A stretch of DNA of 6,613 nt from DATDOO01 sp035293245 (GCA_035293245.1 DATDOO010000069.1:1-6613); one strand, 5' to 3'; positions 1-6,502 are shown, counted from the first letter of the stretch. Notes: generated by a model from the sequence alone, not told the origin. Numbers and translations: made by a program.

Positions 1-354
1 GCGGAGCGCGCGGTGCTGATCGGCAACGCCGCCCATCAGTTGCATCCGGTGGCCGGGCAGGGCTACAACCTGGGTTTGCGCGATGCCGCACGCCTGGCGG
101 AACTCCTGCTGGAAACGCTCGTCTGCGGCGGTGACGTGGGCGACCGGGGCATGCTGCAGACATTCGCCGCCGAGCGCGGGCGCGAGCACGACCGGGTGAT
201 CGGCATGACCGATTTCCTGGCAACCTGGTTCGCCACCGAAAATCCCGCCGCCGTCCTGCTGCGCAACGCGGGGCTGGCCCTCGTGGAACGCCTGCCCTTC
301 GCCCGGCGCGCCCTCGCCCGGCAGGCCATGGGGCTGAACTGGCGGGGCGTGTGA
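1..354 (+). CDS. ubiH: UbiH, 2-octaprenyl-6-methoxyphenol hydroxylase, C-terminal 117 residues (5' end outside window)
   Basis: Frame 1 is open from the first base to the TGA at 352-354, so only the last 117 residues are present. The fragment opens with the third FAD-binding motif of UbiH/UbiF/COQ6-type flavoprotein hydroxylases: LIGNAAHQLHPVAGQGYNLG at fragment residues 6-25, followed by LRDA. The GD ribityl-phosphate motif appears here as GN, as in UbiH. The rest (GDVGDRGML, DRVIGMTDFLATWF, LLRNAGLALVE, ARQAMGLNW) follows the E. coli UbiH C-terminus closely, which favours UbiH over UbiF, UbiI or VisC paralogues. The family adds a ring hydroxyl in aerobic ubiquinone synthesis using FAD, NAD(P)H and O2, near the inner membrane. 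The gene overlaps the next one by GTGA. Because the N-terminal GxGxxG part is missing, its integrity cannot be judged. Confidence 0.9.
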   Translation, partial: AERAVLIGNAAHQLHPVAGQGYNLGLRDAARLAELLLETLVCGGDVGDRGMLQTFAAERGREHDRVIGMTDFLATWFATENPAAVLLRNAGLALVERLPFARRALARQAMGLNWRGV

Positions 355-1175
355 ATCAAATGGCAAATAACGTGTCTCCGCGTGTTTCCGTTCTCATTCC
401 CCATTTCAAAACGCTGGAACTGACGAAGTTCTGCCTGCGTTCGCTGCGCAAATACACCGACCTCGCGCGCGTTCAGGTCATCGTCATCGACAACGGCTCC
501 AAGGACGCGTCGACGGATTACCTGCGCAGCCTGCCGTGGATCACCCTGATCGAGCGCGAACCCGTGGCCGGCGAGAGGCCACCCACCGCCCATGCGCGGG
601 CTCTCGATCTGGGGCTGGCGCGGGTCGAGGCGCCGTATGTCCTGTCCATACACACCGACACCATCGTGATTTCCCCCCAGTGGCTGGATTTTCTTCTGGA
701 CCGTATCGAGGCGGACGAGCGCATCGCCGGGGTGGGGAGTTGGAAGCTGGAGTTCAAACCCTGGTACAAGCGCCTCGCCAAGCGGGTGGAAAGCGCCTGG
801 TTCGCGCTATGCGCCCGGCTGCAGAAACCGGGGGCTCGCAAGGATGGCGATCCTGCGCTCTATCTTCGCAGTCATTGCGCCTTGTATCGTACCGAGTTGC
901 TGCGCCGTTTCGAGCTGCGCTTCGATTCCGAGGACGATACGGCCGGCAAGGCCCTGCACCGGAAATTGGTGGAGCAGGGGTTCGTCATGGAATTTATCGA
1001 CACGTACGATCTGGCGCGGCAGGTCCGTCACATCAATCACGCCACCATGATTCTCAATCCGGAAATCGCCGGGCGGAAAACCGGCACGGAGGCGGAGCGG
1101 CGGCGCTTGCGTCGGGAGTTGGAAAGTCTGGATTACCTGCAGATCCTGCACGATGAAAGCCTTGACGGCCTTTGA
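351..1175 (+). CDS. Family 2 glycosyltransferase (GT-A fold), 274 aa
   Basis: A soluble GT2-type nucleotide-sugar transferase. What is seen: an N-terminal Rossmann-like strand VSVLIPHF (residues 12-19), the nucleotide-binding strand VIVIDNGSKD (43-52, with Asp47), the helix TAHARALDLGL (79-89), and the metal-site region LSIHTDT (98-104). In the last, Asp103 takes the role of the last Asp of the usual DxD; the first Asp is replaced by His101. Towards the end are SHCALYR (174-180), an acidic FDSEDDTAGK (191-200) and HINHAT (227-232). There is no membrane helix or signal peptide, so the protein is cytoplasmic or membrane-associated. The GTG at 351 is chosen because it overlaps the ubiH stop as GTGA; an ATG at 360 (residue 4) is an equally plausible start. 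The 3' end overlaps the next gene by 23 bases, which suggests coupled translation. The donor sugar and acceptor cannot be inferred. Confidence 0.85.
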   Translation: MNQMANNVSPRVSVLIPHFKTLELTKFCLRSLRKYTDLARVQVIVIDNGSKDASTDYLRSLPWITLIEREPVAGERPPTAHARALDLGLARVEAPYVLSIHTDTIVISPQWLDFLLDRIEADERIAGVGSWKLEFKPWYKRLAKRVESAWFALCARLQKPGARKDGDPALYLRSHCALYRTELLRRFELRFDSEDDTAGKALHRKLVEQGFVMEFIDTYDLARQVRHINHATMILNPEIAGRKTGTEAERRRLRRELESLDYLQILHDESLDGL

Positions 1176-2685
1176 CCTGAGCATTCCGGATAGCGCCGTA
1201 CGGGTTTCGGAACGGCGTATCGCCGGGCTGGCGGCCGGTTTCAGCCTGGTTTTGTCCTTGCTCGCCGCGGTGACGGACGATGTGCTGAACTCCGACGGCA
1301 TGTGGTACGTGTATACGGCGCAAGTTTTCGTGGAAGAGGGAAGCAGCGCGGCGCTGGCGAAGTTCGATTGGCCATTTCTGCCGGTGCTGATCGGCCTGCT
1401 GCATGTCGGGACCGGCCTGTCCTACGTCGCCTCCAGCTATCTCCTGAATGCCGTTCTTCTGGCCGCGTTAAGCACGGGGTTCGTGCTTCTTTACCGGGAA
1501 ATCGGCGGTCCCCGCGTCTGGGTGGCCGCGGCGGTCATTCTCTTGTCGCCTTTTCTCAACGAATACCGAAATTACGTGATCCGGGATTTCGGATTCTGGT
1601 GCTTTGGAGTTTGGGCGATCCTGTTCTTTGTCCGTTATTGCCGGCGGCATCGAAGCTGGCAGGACGCGTTGGGCTGGCAACTGTGCGTTCTCGCCGCGGT
1701 AGCGTTCCGCATCGAGGGTGTGTCGCTGGCGGTGTTGTTGCCGCTGTATTGCTGCTTCCTGCCGCGACAGCGCTTCAGCGCCTGGCTGCGCGCCAACATC
1801 GTATTTCTGGCGGGTATTTTGGGTGCGATTGCCCTGGTCATGCTGGATATCGTTCCCTTGACCTATTTGAGGCGGTTCGAATATTTGCAAAGTTTCTTGT
1901 CCTGGTCGGTGCTGAGTGGGGATTTCACCGGGAAAATGGTGGTCGTGAGCCATCATTTGCAGGGCATACCGTCGATCAGCGATACCCCCGCTTTTCTGAT
2001 CGGCGGCGCCCTCGGCATATTCGTTCGCCAGACCGTCGGGGGATTGGGCTTGCTGGGTTTGCCGCTGGCGGCGGGGCTATGGCAGCGCAGATTGCGCCTG
2101 GCCGAATGGAGCGTGCTGTCGTGGGCGATGTTCGCCGCGGCCGTGCCGGTAGTGATGTTCGCCTTGCGGGATTTGTTCCTCTCCGGCCGCTATCCGGGAC
2201 TGCTGGTGTTATTGCTGAGCCTGCCGGCCGCGCGCATGCTGGACGAATATTTGCCGCGCCTGGACTGGATGTGGAAGAAATATCCGCTCCGCTTAGGTGT
2301 GATCGTCGTGGCCCTGTCGGTCTGGACCGTGGATTCGGTCATGGTCACCCGGCATTACAAGCTTTTTCTGCGCGAGGCGGGGGAGTGGGCCGAGGCGCAC
2401 GTGCCGCCTGCAGCGCGGCTCTATGCCAACGACGACACCTTGTATTTTTACTATGGGCGCGGATACACGCGTGAGGCGCAATACGCCGACAATCCGGTCT
2501 TGGCTGCGAAACCTGTCACCGACGCGTACGACTGGTTGCTGTTGCATGTCCACCGGCAGGACGCCGAGTCGTTTCAGACAAAGCTCGCGGCGCGTCCGGA
2601 ATTGCGCCTGGAGACCCGCTTCGAGAATCCCAAGGGCGATGCGGTTTACGCCCTGCACGTCGAACCCGCGGCTGCGGGGAATTAG
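1153..2685 (+). CDS. Polytopic membrane glycosyltransferase-like protein (GT-C fold, GT39/ArnT-PMT type), 510 aa
   Basis: About eleven hydrophobic segments are visible, roughly residues 22-41, 74-90, 93-115, 121-134, 145-162, 177-203, 213-233, 281-302, 318-336, 344-362 and 380-396. A soluble tail of about 110 residues follows. The first loop carries acidic residues (TDDVLNSDG, 41-49), where GT-C enzymes keep their catalytic or metal-binding Asp. A later loop reads NEYRNYVIRDFGFW (136-149), and AFRIEGV (184-190) resembles the arginine-rich loop of PMT_2 proteins. GT-C enzymes move a sugar from a polyprenyl-phosphate donor on the periplasmic side of the inner membrane. That fits with the GT2 gene just upstream, which might make the donor or act on the same glycan. 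The start at 1153 lacks a clear Shine-Dalgarno, consistent with coupling to the upstream gene. The stop interlocks with fdhD's stop on the other strand. Family placement rests on topology and loop motifs; the substrate is unknown. Confidence 0.75.
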   Translation: MKALTAFDLSIPDSAVRVSERRIAGLAAGFSLVLSLLAAVTDDVLNSDGMWYVYTAQVFVEEGSSAALAKFDWPFLPVLIGLLHVGTGLSYVASSYLLNAVLLAALSTGFVLLYREIGGPRVWVAAAVILLSPFLNEYRNYVIRDFGFWCFGVWAILFFVRYCRRHRSWQDALGWQLCVLAAVAFRIEGVSLAVLLPLYCCFLPRQRFSAWLRANIVFLAGILGAIALVMLDIVPLTYLRRFEYLQSFLSWSVLSGDFTGKMVVVSHHLQGIPSISDTPAFLIGGALGIFVRQTVGGLGLLGLPLAAGLWQRRLRLAEWSVLSWAMFAAAVPVVMFALRDLFLSGRYPGLLVLLLSLPAARMLDEYLPRLDWMWKKYPLRLGVIVVALSVWTVDSVMVTRHYKLFLREAGEWAEAHVPPAARLYANDDTLYFYYGRGYTREAQYADNPVLAAKPVTDAYDWLLLHVHRQDAESFQTKLAARPELRLETRFENPKGDAVYALHVEPAAAGN

Positions 2686-2689
2686 CCGC
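2668..2689. other. Short inverted repeat spanning the two interlocked stop codons
   Basis: GCGGCT (2668-2673) and AGCCGC (2684-2689) form a perfect 6-bp stem with a 10-base loop. It covers the stop codons of both convergent genes. An alternative 5-bp hairpin, CCCGC/GCGGG with a 4-base loop, sits at 2665-2678. Neither is followed by a T-tract on either strand, so this is not a standard intrinsic terminator. It could slow convergent transcripts, or it could be chance in GC-rich DNA. Confidence 0.25.
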
Positions 2690-3530
2690 TGCTGTCCGCA
2701 AGGGGAGCGGGTTCCGCTGGAATGGCGTCGAACAGGATGCGTTCCTCGCCGTTGAACACCAGGAAATGCCGTCCTTTCGCCCGGGCGATGAGCGTCAGCC
2801 CCGCCTGGCGCGCCAGCTCCAGCCCCATCATGGTGAGTCCGGAACGGGACAGGAGCACGGGAATGCCCATCTGCGTGGCCTTGATGACCATTTCCGAAGT
2901 CAGGCGACCGGTGGTGTAGAAAATCTTGTCTTCGCCGTCGATGCCGTTCAGCCACATGTAGCCGGCGATGGCGTCCACCGCGTTGTGCCGGCCCACGTCC
3001 TCCACGAAGAAGTCGATGCGGCTCCCGCTGCACAGGGCGCAACCGTGCACCGCTCCGGCGCGCTGGTAGACGTCGTTGAAGGCGCGCATGGCATTGAGCA
3101 GGTCGTACAGGGTGGACTGCCGAACCTGGATTCCCTGTGCTTCGATGGGCCGCAACTGGTCCAGCAGCCGGCCGAAGGCCGTACCCTGGCCGCAGCCGGT
3201 GGTGACGGTGCGTTTTTCCAGTTTGCCCAGGAAGGCTTCCGAAGCGCTGCGGGTGGTCACCGCGACCGCCTCGCTTTCCCAGTCCACCTGCACGGAGAGG
3301 ATGTCGTGCAAGTCGCCCACCAGCCCCTGGTTGCGCAAATAGCCCAGGGTGAGGAGTTCCGGTTCGGCGCCGATGGTCATCAAGGTGACGATTTCCCGCT
3401 TGTCCAGGTACAGGGTGAGCGCCCGTTCGCCGGCCAGTTCCAGTTCGCGCGGCTGGCCGCGCTCGTCGAGGGCGGTGGCCGGATGGCAGGAGGCGAGACC
3501 TGCGCGGGTCATTTCGATGGCATGGCGCAT
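2682..3530 (-). CDS. fdhD: FdhD, formate dehydrogenase sulfur carrier / accessory protein, 282 aa
   Basis: FdhD passes sulfur from the cysteine desulfurase IscS to the bis-MGD cofactor before insertion into formate dehydrogenase, in the cytoplasm. The family signature EDVGRHNAVDAIAG (residues 177-190) is intact. So are VTTGCG (109-114), GAVHGCALC (159-167), YTTGRLTSEMVIKA (205-218) and VLLSRSGLT (225-233). The length is normal for the family (E. coli about 277). The E. coli-type CGVC motif is changed here: Cys113 remains but the second position is Gly116. A separate CALC pair lies at 164-167. The ATG at 3530 is chosen because GGAAAG lies just upstream (3539-3534). A second in-frame ATG at 3512 overlaps the mobA stop as ATGA and would remove six residues. 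The gene is downstream of and overlaps mobA, matching their joint role in Mo-cofactor maturation. No formate dehydrogenase subunit is visible in the window. Confidence 0.92.
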   Translation of the reverse strand: MRHAIEMTRAGLASCHPATALDERGQPRELELAGERALTLYLDKREIVTLMTIGAEPELLTLGYLRNQGLVGDLHDILSVQVDWESEAVAVTTRSASEAFLGKLEKRTVTTGCGQGTAFGRLLDQLRPIEAQGIQVRQSTLYDLLNAMRAFNDVYQRAGAVHGCALCSGSRIDFFVEDVGRHNAVDAIAGYMWLNGIDGEDKIFYTTGRLTSEMVIKATQMGIPVLLSRSGLTMMGLELARQAGLTLIARAKGRHFLVFNGEERILFDAIPAEPAPLADSSG

Positions 3531-4135
3531 CGTCTTTCCAGTTCGGCCAGTTCTTCCGGCGTGTTGGCGTTGAGGAACATTTCCGCATGGTCGCTGAAAT
3601 CGACCACCGCCACGTGGTGACGGCGCATCCACCGGTCGATCTTGCGTTCTCCGCCGGCGAGATAGGCCGCCAGGTCGGGTTCCAGGCGGCGGTCGAGCAA
3701 GGCAAACACCGGATTTAGGCGTTCGCCGTCGTGCGCCGCTGAGATTTCCGCGCCCTCGGCGTCGCGGTGTTCGATGAGGCGATGGAGCCAGGCGCCTTGC
3801 AGCAGGGGGCAGTCGCAGGGCACGGTCAGCACCAGCGGCGTATCCGCCGCGTGCAAGGCCGCGAGCATGCCGGCCAGGGGGCCTTCGAAATCGCCGCTCG
3901 CGTCCGGGAATACCGGTACGCCAAAGCGCCGGTATTCTTCCAGATGGCGGTTGGCGTTGATCAGGACCCGTGGCGCGACTTGCCGCAGCGCGTCCAGTGC
4001 ATAGGCGGTCAAGGGCCGTCCGGCGCATTCGATCAGTCCCTTGTCCCGCCCGCCCATGCGCCGCGCCAAGCCACCGGCGAGGACGACGCCGGTGATGCGC
4101 GGGTCGGGACTGGGGATGTGGGTCGCGGTAGTCAT
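3509..4135 (-). CDS. mobA: MobA, molybdenum cofactor guanylyltransferase, 208 aa
   Basis: MobA joins GMP from GTP to molybdopterin-Mo, producing the guanine dinucleotide form used by DMSO-reductase-family enzymes such as formate dehydrogenase. Visible hallmarks: the nucleotide-binding loop VVLAGGLARRMGGRDKGL (residues 17-34), INANRH (59-64), GPLAGM (85-90), the metal-binding PCDCP (106-110, Asp108), LNPVFALL (140-147) and the C-terminal FLNANTPEEL (187-196), typical of the family. Length is as expected. ATG 4135 places the LAGG loop about 19 residues from the N-terminus, as is usual. In-frame starts at 4174 (ATG) and 4198 (GTG) would add 13 or 21 residues without known counterparts, and none of the three has a strong Shine-Dalgarno. 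The TGA at 3509-3511 lies inside the 5' end of fdhD, suggesting a two-gene mobA-fdhD transcript read leftward from the divergent intergenic region. Confidence 0.93.
   Translation of the reverse strand: MTTATHIPSPDPRITGVVLAGGLARRMGGRDKGLIECAGRPLTAYALDALRQVAPRVLINANRHLEEYRRFGVPVFPDASGDFEGPLAGMLAALHAADTPLVLTVPCDCPLLQGAWLHRLIEHRDAEGAEISAAHDGERLNPVFALLDRRLEPDLAAYLAGGERKIDRWMRRHHVAVVDFSDHAEMFLNANTPEELAELERRCAMPSK
3534..3539 (-). promoter_or_regulatory. Ribosome binding site supporting the fdhD start at 3530
   Basis: Read on the - strand, GGAAAG is followed by ACG and then ATG at 3530. It lies inside the mobA coding sequence. The internal ATG at 3512 has no comparable purine-rich stretch before it, so this site favours the longer FdhD. 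The spacing of three bases is short, which limits confidence. Confidence 0.45.
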
Positions 4136-4163
4136 GAGTTCGGTTGCGGAAAGAACCGGTTTG

Positions 4164-4169
4164 ATTTTA
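4164..4169 (-). promoter_or_regulatory. Candidate -10 element for mobA-fdhD
   Basis: The - strand reads TAAAAT here, five of six matches to TATAAT. It lies in the 111-bp gap between the divergent mobA and the glycosidase-like gene. Transcription from it would start about 22 bases before the mobA ATG at 4135, and would rule out the longer mobA starts. No convincing -35 box is seen at 16-18 bases, so this is a weak call. Confidence 0.22.
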
Positions 4170-4191
4170 CGCATTTCCGGTGCCGGCCGCC

Positions 4192-4221
4192 TTTCCACAG
4201 GGCGATGCCTTGGGGCACAAT
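4192..4221 (+). promoter_or_regulatory. Candidate sigma70-like promoter for the 744-aa glycosidase-like gene
   Basis: TTTCCA (4192-4197) and CACAAT (4216-4221) are separated by 18 bases; each matches the consensus at four of six positions. A start near 4228 would leave a leader of about 20 bases before the ATG at 4247, and would exclude the upstream in-frame ATG at 4205. The boxes are weak and the spacing could be coincidental. Confidence 0.2.
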
Positions 4222-4246
4222 CGGCGGCAATCTTTTCCGAGCACCC

Positions 4247-6481
4247 ATGTCACTTTTCAATTTGTCACTGCTGCTGGCCGCGGGGTTGGTCGCAATTCCC
4301 CCGGCCGCTGCATCCGACAACCAGGATCGTAATGCTCCTTTCGTTGCGGCGGCACGGGCGGAACGGCGGGGTGTCTTGCCGCGGGAGTTCCTGGGCGAGG
4401 CCGTGTACTGGACCGTCGCCGGAGCCGATGGGGCGAATCGCGAAGCCTTGCTGGGGGAAGATGGCGCGGTCGAAGCGGACCGGGGCGGTTTCCGCCTGGA
4501 GCCCTGGGTGGAGACGGAGGGAAAAGTCATGACCTGGGACGACGTTCGGCGGGAGCAGGCTTTGGAAGCCGACGCCCTGCCCCTGGTGCGCTGGCGGGTC
4601 GCAGGACTGAGCCTGGAAGTCAGTCCGTTCGGCGGGGCGGGGCCGGGCAAGGAAACGGTGTACGTCCGCTACCGGCTGAACAACGAAAGCGCGAAGCGGC
4701 GCACGGTTACCCTCTGGCTTGCGGCACGGCCGTTTCAGGTCCTGCCACCTTGGCAGACGCTCAATCTCACCGGCGGCTTTTCCCCTATTCATGCGCTGCG
4801 TCTGGAGAAAAGCACCCTGCGGGTCGACGATGCCGCGCTGCGTTTCTGGCCGGGGCCCCGGCGCTTGGTTGCTTTGCCAACCCGCCCGGGTAGTCTGGCC
4901 GACGCTCTGGTGACGCAGCGGCGGAAGGGCCAACCGGCCGCGCAGTCCTCCAGCGGCGAGGCGTCCGCCGCGCTGGGTTTTAGTCTGGACCTGGCCCCCT
5001 CCGCCAGTGGCGATATCTGTGTCGCCTGGACGGCGGGGAAGGGGGGGCTGCCGGCCGCCGATCCCTGTCCGGACACGCGCCGGCGCGTTCTGTCGGAGTG
5101 GCGCGAGAAGCTGGATCGCGTGCGTATCCGGTTGCCGAACGCGCAACACTATGAAGATAGCCTGCGCACCGCCCTGGCCCATATCCTCGTCCACCGGGAC
5201 GGGGCCATGCTGCAGCCGGGATCGCGGACCTACGCCCGCACCTGGATTCGCGATGCCGCGCTCATGGCCGACGCCCTGCTCAAGTTCGGCCACCCCGATG
5301 CGGCGCGGGATTTCCTGCGCGCCTACGCGGCCTATCAATTCGAACACGGCGGCGTCCCCTGCTGCGTGGACGGGCGCGGCGCGGACCCGACGCCGGAGCA
5401 CGACAGCGAAGGCGAGTTCATCTTCGCCCTGGCGGAGTATTACCGCTTCACCCGCGACCGGTCGCTGTTGCGGGAACTGTGGCCCCACGCGGCGCGGGCG
5501 GCGCAGCGCATCGATTTTCTGCGCCGGCAGCGCCTGATTCCCGACTATGCCCAGCCGGGTAAGCGCAAGTTTTTCGGCCTGTTGCCGGAATCCATCAGCC
5601 ACGAGGGTTACGCCAAGCAGGCGGTGCATTCCTACTGGGATGATTTCTGGGCCTACAAGGGCCTGGTGGACGCGGCCTGGCTGGCCGGCGAATTGGGCGA
5701 AGGCGAGAAGGGCCGCGAATTTGCCGCCTGGCGCGATGCCTTCCGCGCCGACCTGCTGGCTTCCATCCAGGCGATCATGGCCGAAAAAGGGTTGAAGACC
5801 ATTCCGGCTTCCGCCGACCTCGGCGACTTCGATCCCACCGCCACCGCCATTGCTTTCGCGCCGACCGGTCTCGCGCCTTCTTTGCCCCAGGACGCTCTTC
5901 GGCAGACCTACGCGGAGTATGCTGTCCATCTGGCCAGGCGGCGCTCGGGGCAATTGCAGGAGGAGGCCTACACGCCCTATGAGATTCGCAATGCCGGGGC
6001 ATTTTTGCGGCTGGGCCAGCGGGGCAAGGCCGTGGAACTGCTGGACGCCATGCTCGAAGGCCGACGGCCCGCCGGCTGGCGGCAGTGGCCGGAGATCGTG
6101 TGGTCGGATGGGAGAAGCGGCAAATTTCTCGGCGACCTGCCGCACGCCTGGATCGGCGCGGAATACATCCGCGCCGTTCGCGATCTGTTCGCTTATGAAG
6201 ACGGTGACGCCCTGATCCTGGCCGCGGGTTTGCCGGCGGCGTGGCTGGAAGGGGAGGGCGTGGCGGTGGAGAATCTGCCTACCCATTTCGGTGTCTTGAA
6301 CTATCGGTTGCGCCGTAGTCCAACCGGCGCTCTGCATCTCACGGTGGGGGGCGGCCTGCGCGTTCCGTCCGGCAGGGTGCGGGTGCGCCCGCCGGGCAAC
6401 GGGGCTTCCGCCGATGCCCCCGCAAATGATACGGTAATCAGCGACTTGCCCGCGGACCTGACGCTGCCCGCGCCGTTTTGA
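4247..6481 (+). CDS. Putative secreted six-hairpin (alpha/alpha)6 glycosidase-like protein, 744 aa
   Basis: Residues 1-22 form a hydrophobic export signal (LLLAAGLVAIPPAAA, then SDN), pointing to a periplasmic or secreted protein. Residues about 40-265 are beta-rich, with ETVYVRYRLNNES (136-148), LWLAARPFQVLPPWQTLNL (156-174) and a low-complexity linker near 226-241. Residues about 295-680 look like an (alpha/alpha)6 barrel: RTYARTWIRDAALMADALL (327-345) resembles the WxRD segment of GH15-like enzymes. EHDSEGEFIFALAEYYRF (384-401), SYWDDFWAYKGL (462-473) and GDLPHAWIGAEYIRAVRDLF (629-648) follow. Asp and Glu residues in these segments (Asp336, Glu384, Asp386, Asp465, Asp466) are candidates for catalysis. 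The C-terminus (about 652-744) returns to beta strands, as in many such glycosidases. I do not recognise the exact GH family or substrate. The ATG at 4247 is chosen over the ATG at 4205, though neither has a strong Shine-Dalgarno. The start leaves no Lys or Arg before the hydrophobic core, which is atypical. The next gene follows after 21 bases and is probably co-transcribed. Confidence 0.7.
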   Translation: MSLFNLSLLLAAGLVAIPPAAASDNQDRNAPFVAAARAERRGVLPREFLGEAVYWTVAGADGANREALLGEDGAVEADRGGFRLEPWVETEGKVMTWDDVRREQALEADALPLVRWRVAGLSLEVSPFGGAGPGKETVYVRYRLNNESAKRRTVTLWLAARPFQVLPPWQTLNLTGGFSPIHALRLEKSTLRVDDAALRFWPGPRRLVALPTRPGSLADALVTQRRKGQPAAQSSSGEASAALGFSLDLAPSASGDICVAWTAGKGGLPAADPCPDTRRRVLSEWREKLDRVRIRLPNAQHYEDSLRTALAHILVHRDGAMLQPGSRTYARTWIRDAALMADALLKFGHPDAARDFLRAYAAYQFEHGGVPCCVDGRGADPTPEHDSEGEFIFALAEYYRFTRDRSLLRELWPHAARAAQRIDFLRRQRLIPDYAQPGKRKFFGLLPESISHEGYAKQAVHSYWDDFWAYKGLVDAAWLAGELGEGEKGREFAAWRDAFRADLLASIQAIMAEKGLKTIPASADLGDFDPTATAIAFAPTGLAPSLPQDALRQTYAEYAVHLARRRSGQLQEEAYTPYEIRNAGAFLRLGQRGKAVELLDAMLEGRRPAGWRQWPEIVWSDGRSGKFLGDLPHAWIGAEYIRAVRDLFAYEDGDALILAAGLPAAWLEGEGVAVENLPTHFGVLNYRLRRSPTGALHLTVGGGLRVPSGRVRVRPPGNGASADAPANDTVISDLPADLTLPAPF

Positions 6482-6490
6482 AATCCACTC

Positions 6491-6497
6491 AAGGAGA
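6491..6497 (+). promoter_or_regulatory. Strong ribosome binding site for the right-edge gene
   Basis: AAGGAGA lies five bases before the ATG at 6503. It is the best Shine-Dalgarno match in the window and sits in the 21-base gap after the 744-aa gene. It strongly supports both the start choice and the reality of the truncated downstream gene. Confidence 0.8.
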
Positions 6498-6502
6498 CCT
6501 TC

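Noticed and set aside
63..653. A 196-codon - strand frame over the ubiH end and the GT2 start
   Set aside because: It is antisense to two recognisable genes and shows no motif of its own.
536..1156. A 206-codon + strand frame inside the GT2 gene
   Set aside because: The translation is Arg/Gly-rich without domains, while the overlapping frame encodes clear GT2 motifs.
2706..2718. Small hairpin AGCGG-GTT-CCGCT near the 3' end of fdhD as a terminator
   Set aside because: It lies within the fdhD coding sequence, has only a 5-bp stem and is not followed by a T-tract.
2293..3705. A 470-codon open frame on the - strand across the fdhD region and the end of the membrane gene
   Set aside because: It is a different frame from FdhD and has no conserved motif. 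It runs across two well-supported genes.
3531..4028. Upstream in-frame extension of fdhD through most of mobA, giving 448 residues
   Set aside because: The extra sequence is an Arg/Pro/Gly-rich out-of-frame reading of mobA. FdhD homologues start close to the ATG at 3530.
3767..4246. Upstream in-frame extension of the glycosidase-like gene, giving 904 residues
   Set aside because: The extension lies antisense to mobA, has no recognisable domain, and would bury the signal peptide in the interior of the protein.
4265..6337. A 690-codon open frame on the - strand opposite the glycosidase-like gene
   Set aside because: It mirrors the codon phase of the real gene in GC-rich DNA. Its translation is rich in Arg, Gly, Pro and Gln without recognisable domains, and the + strand product has clear motifs and a signal peptide.
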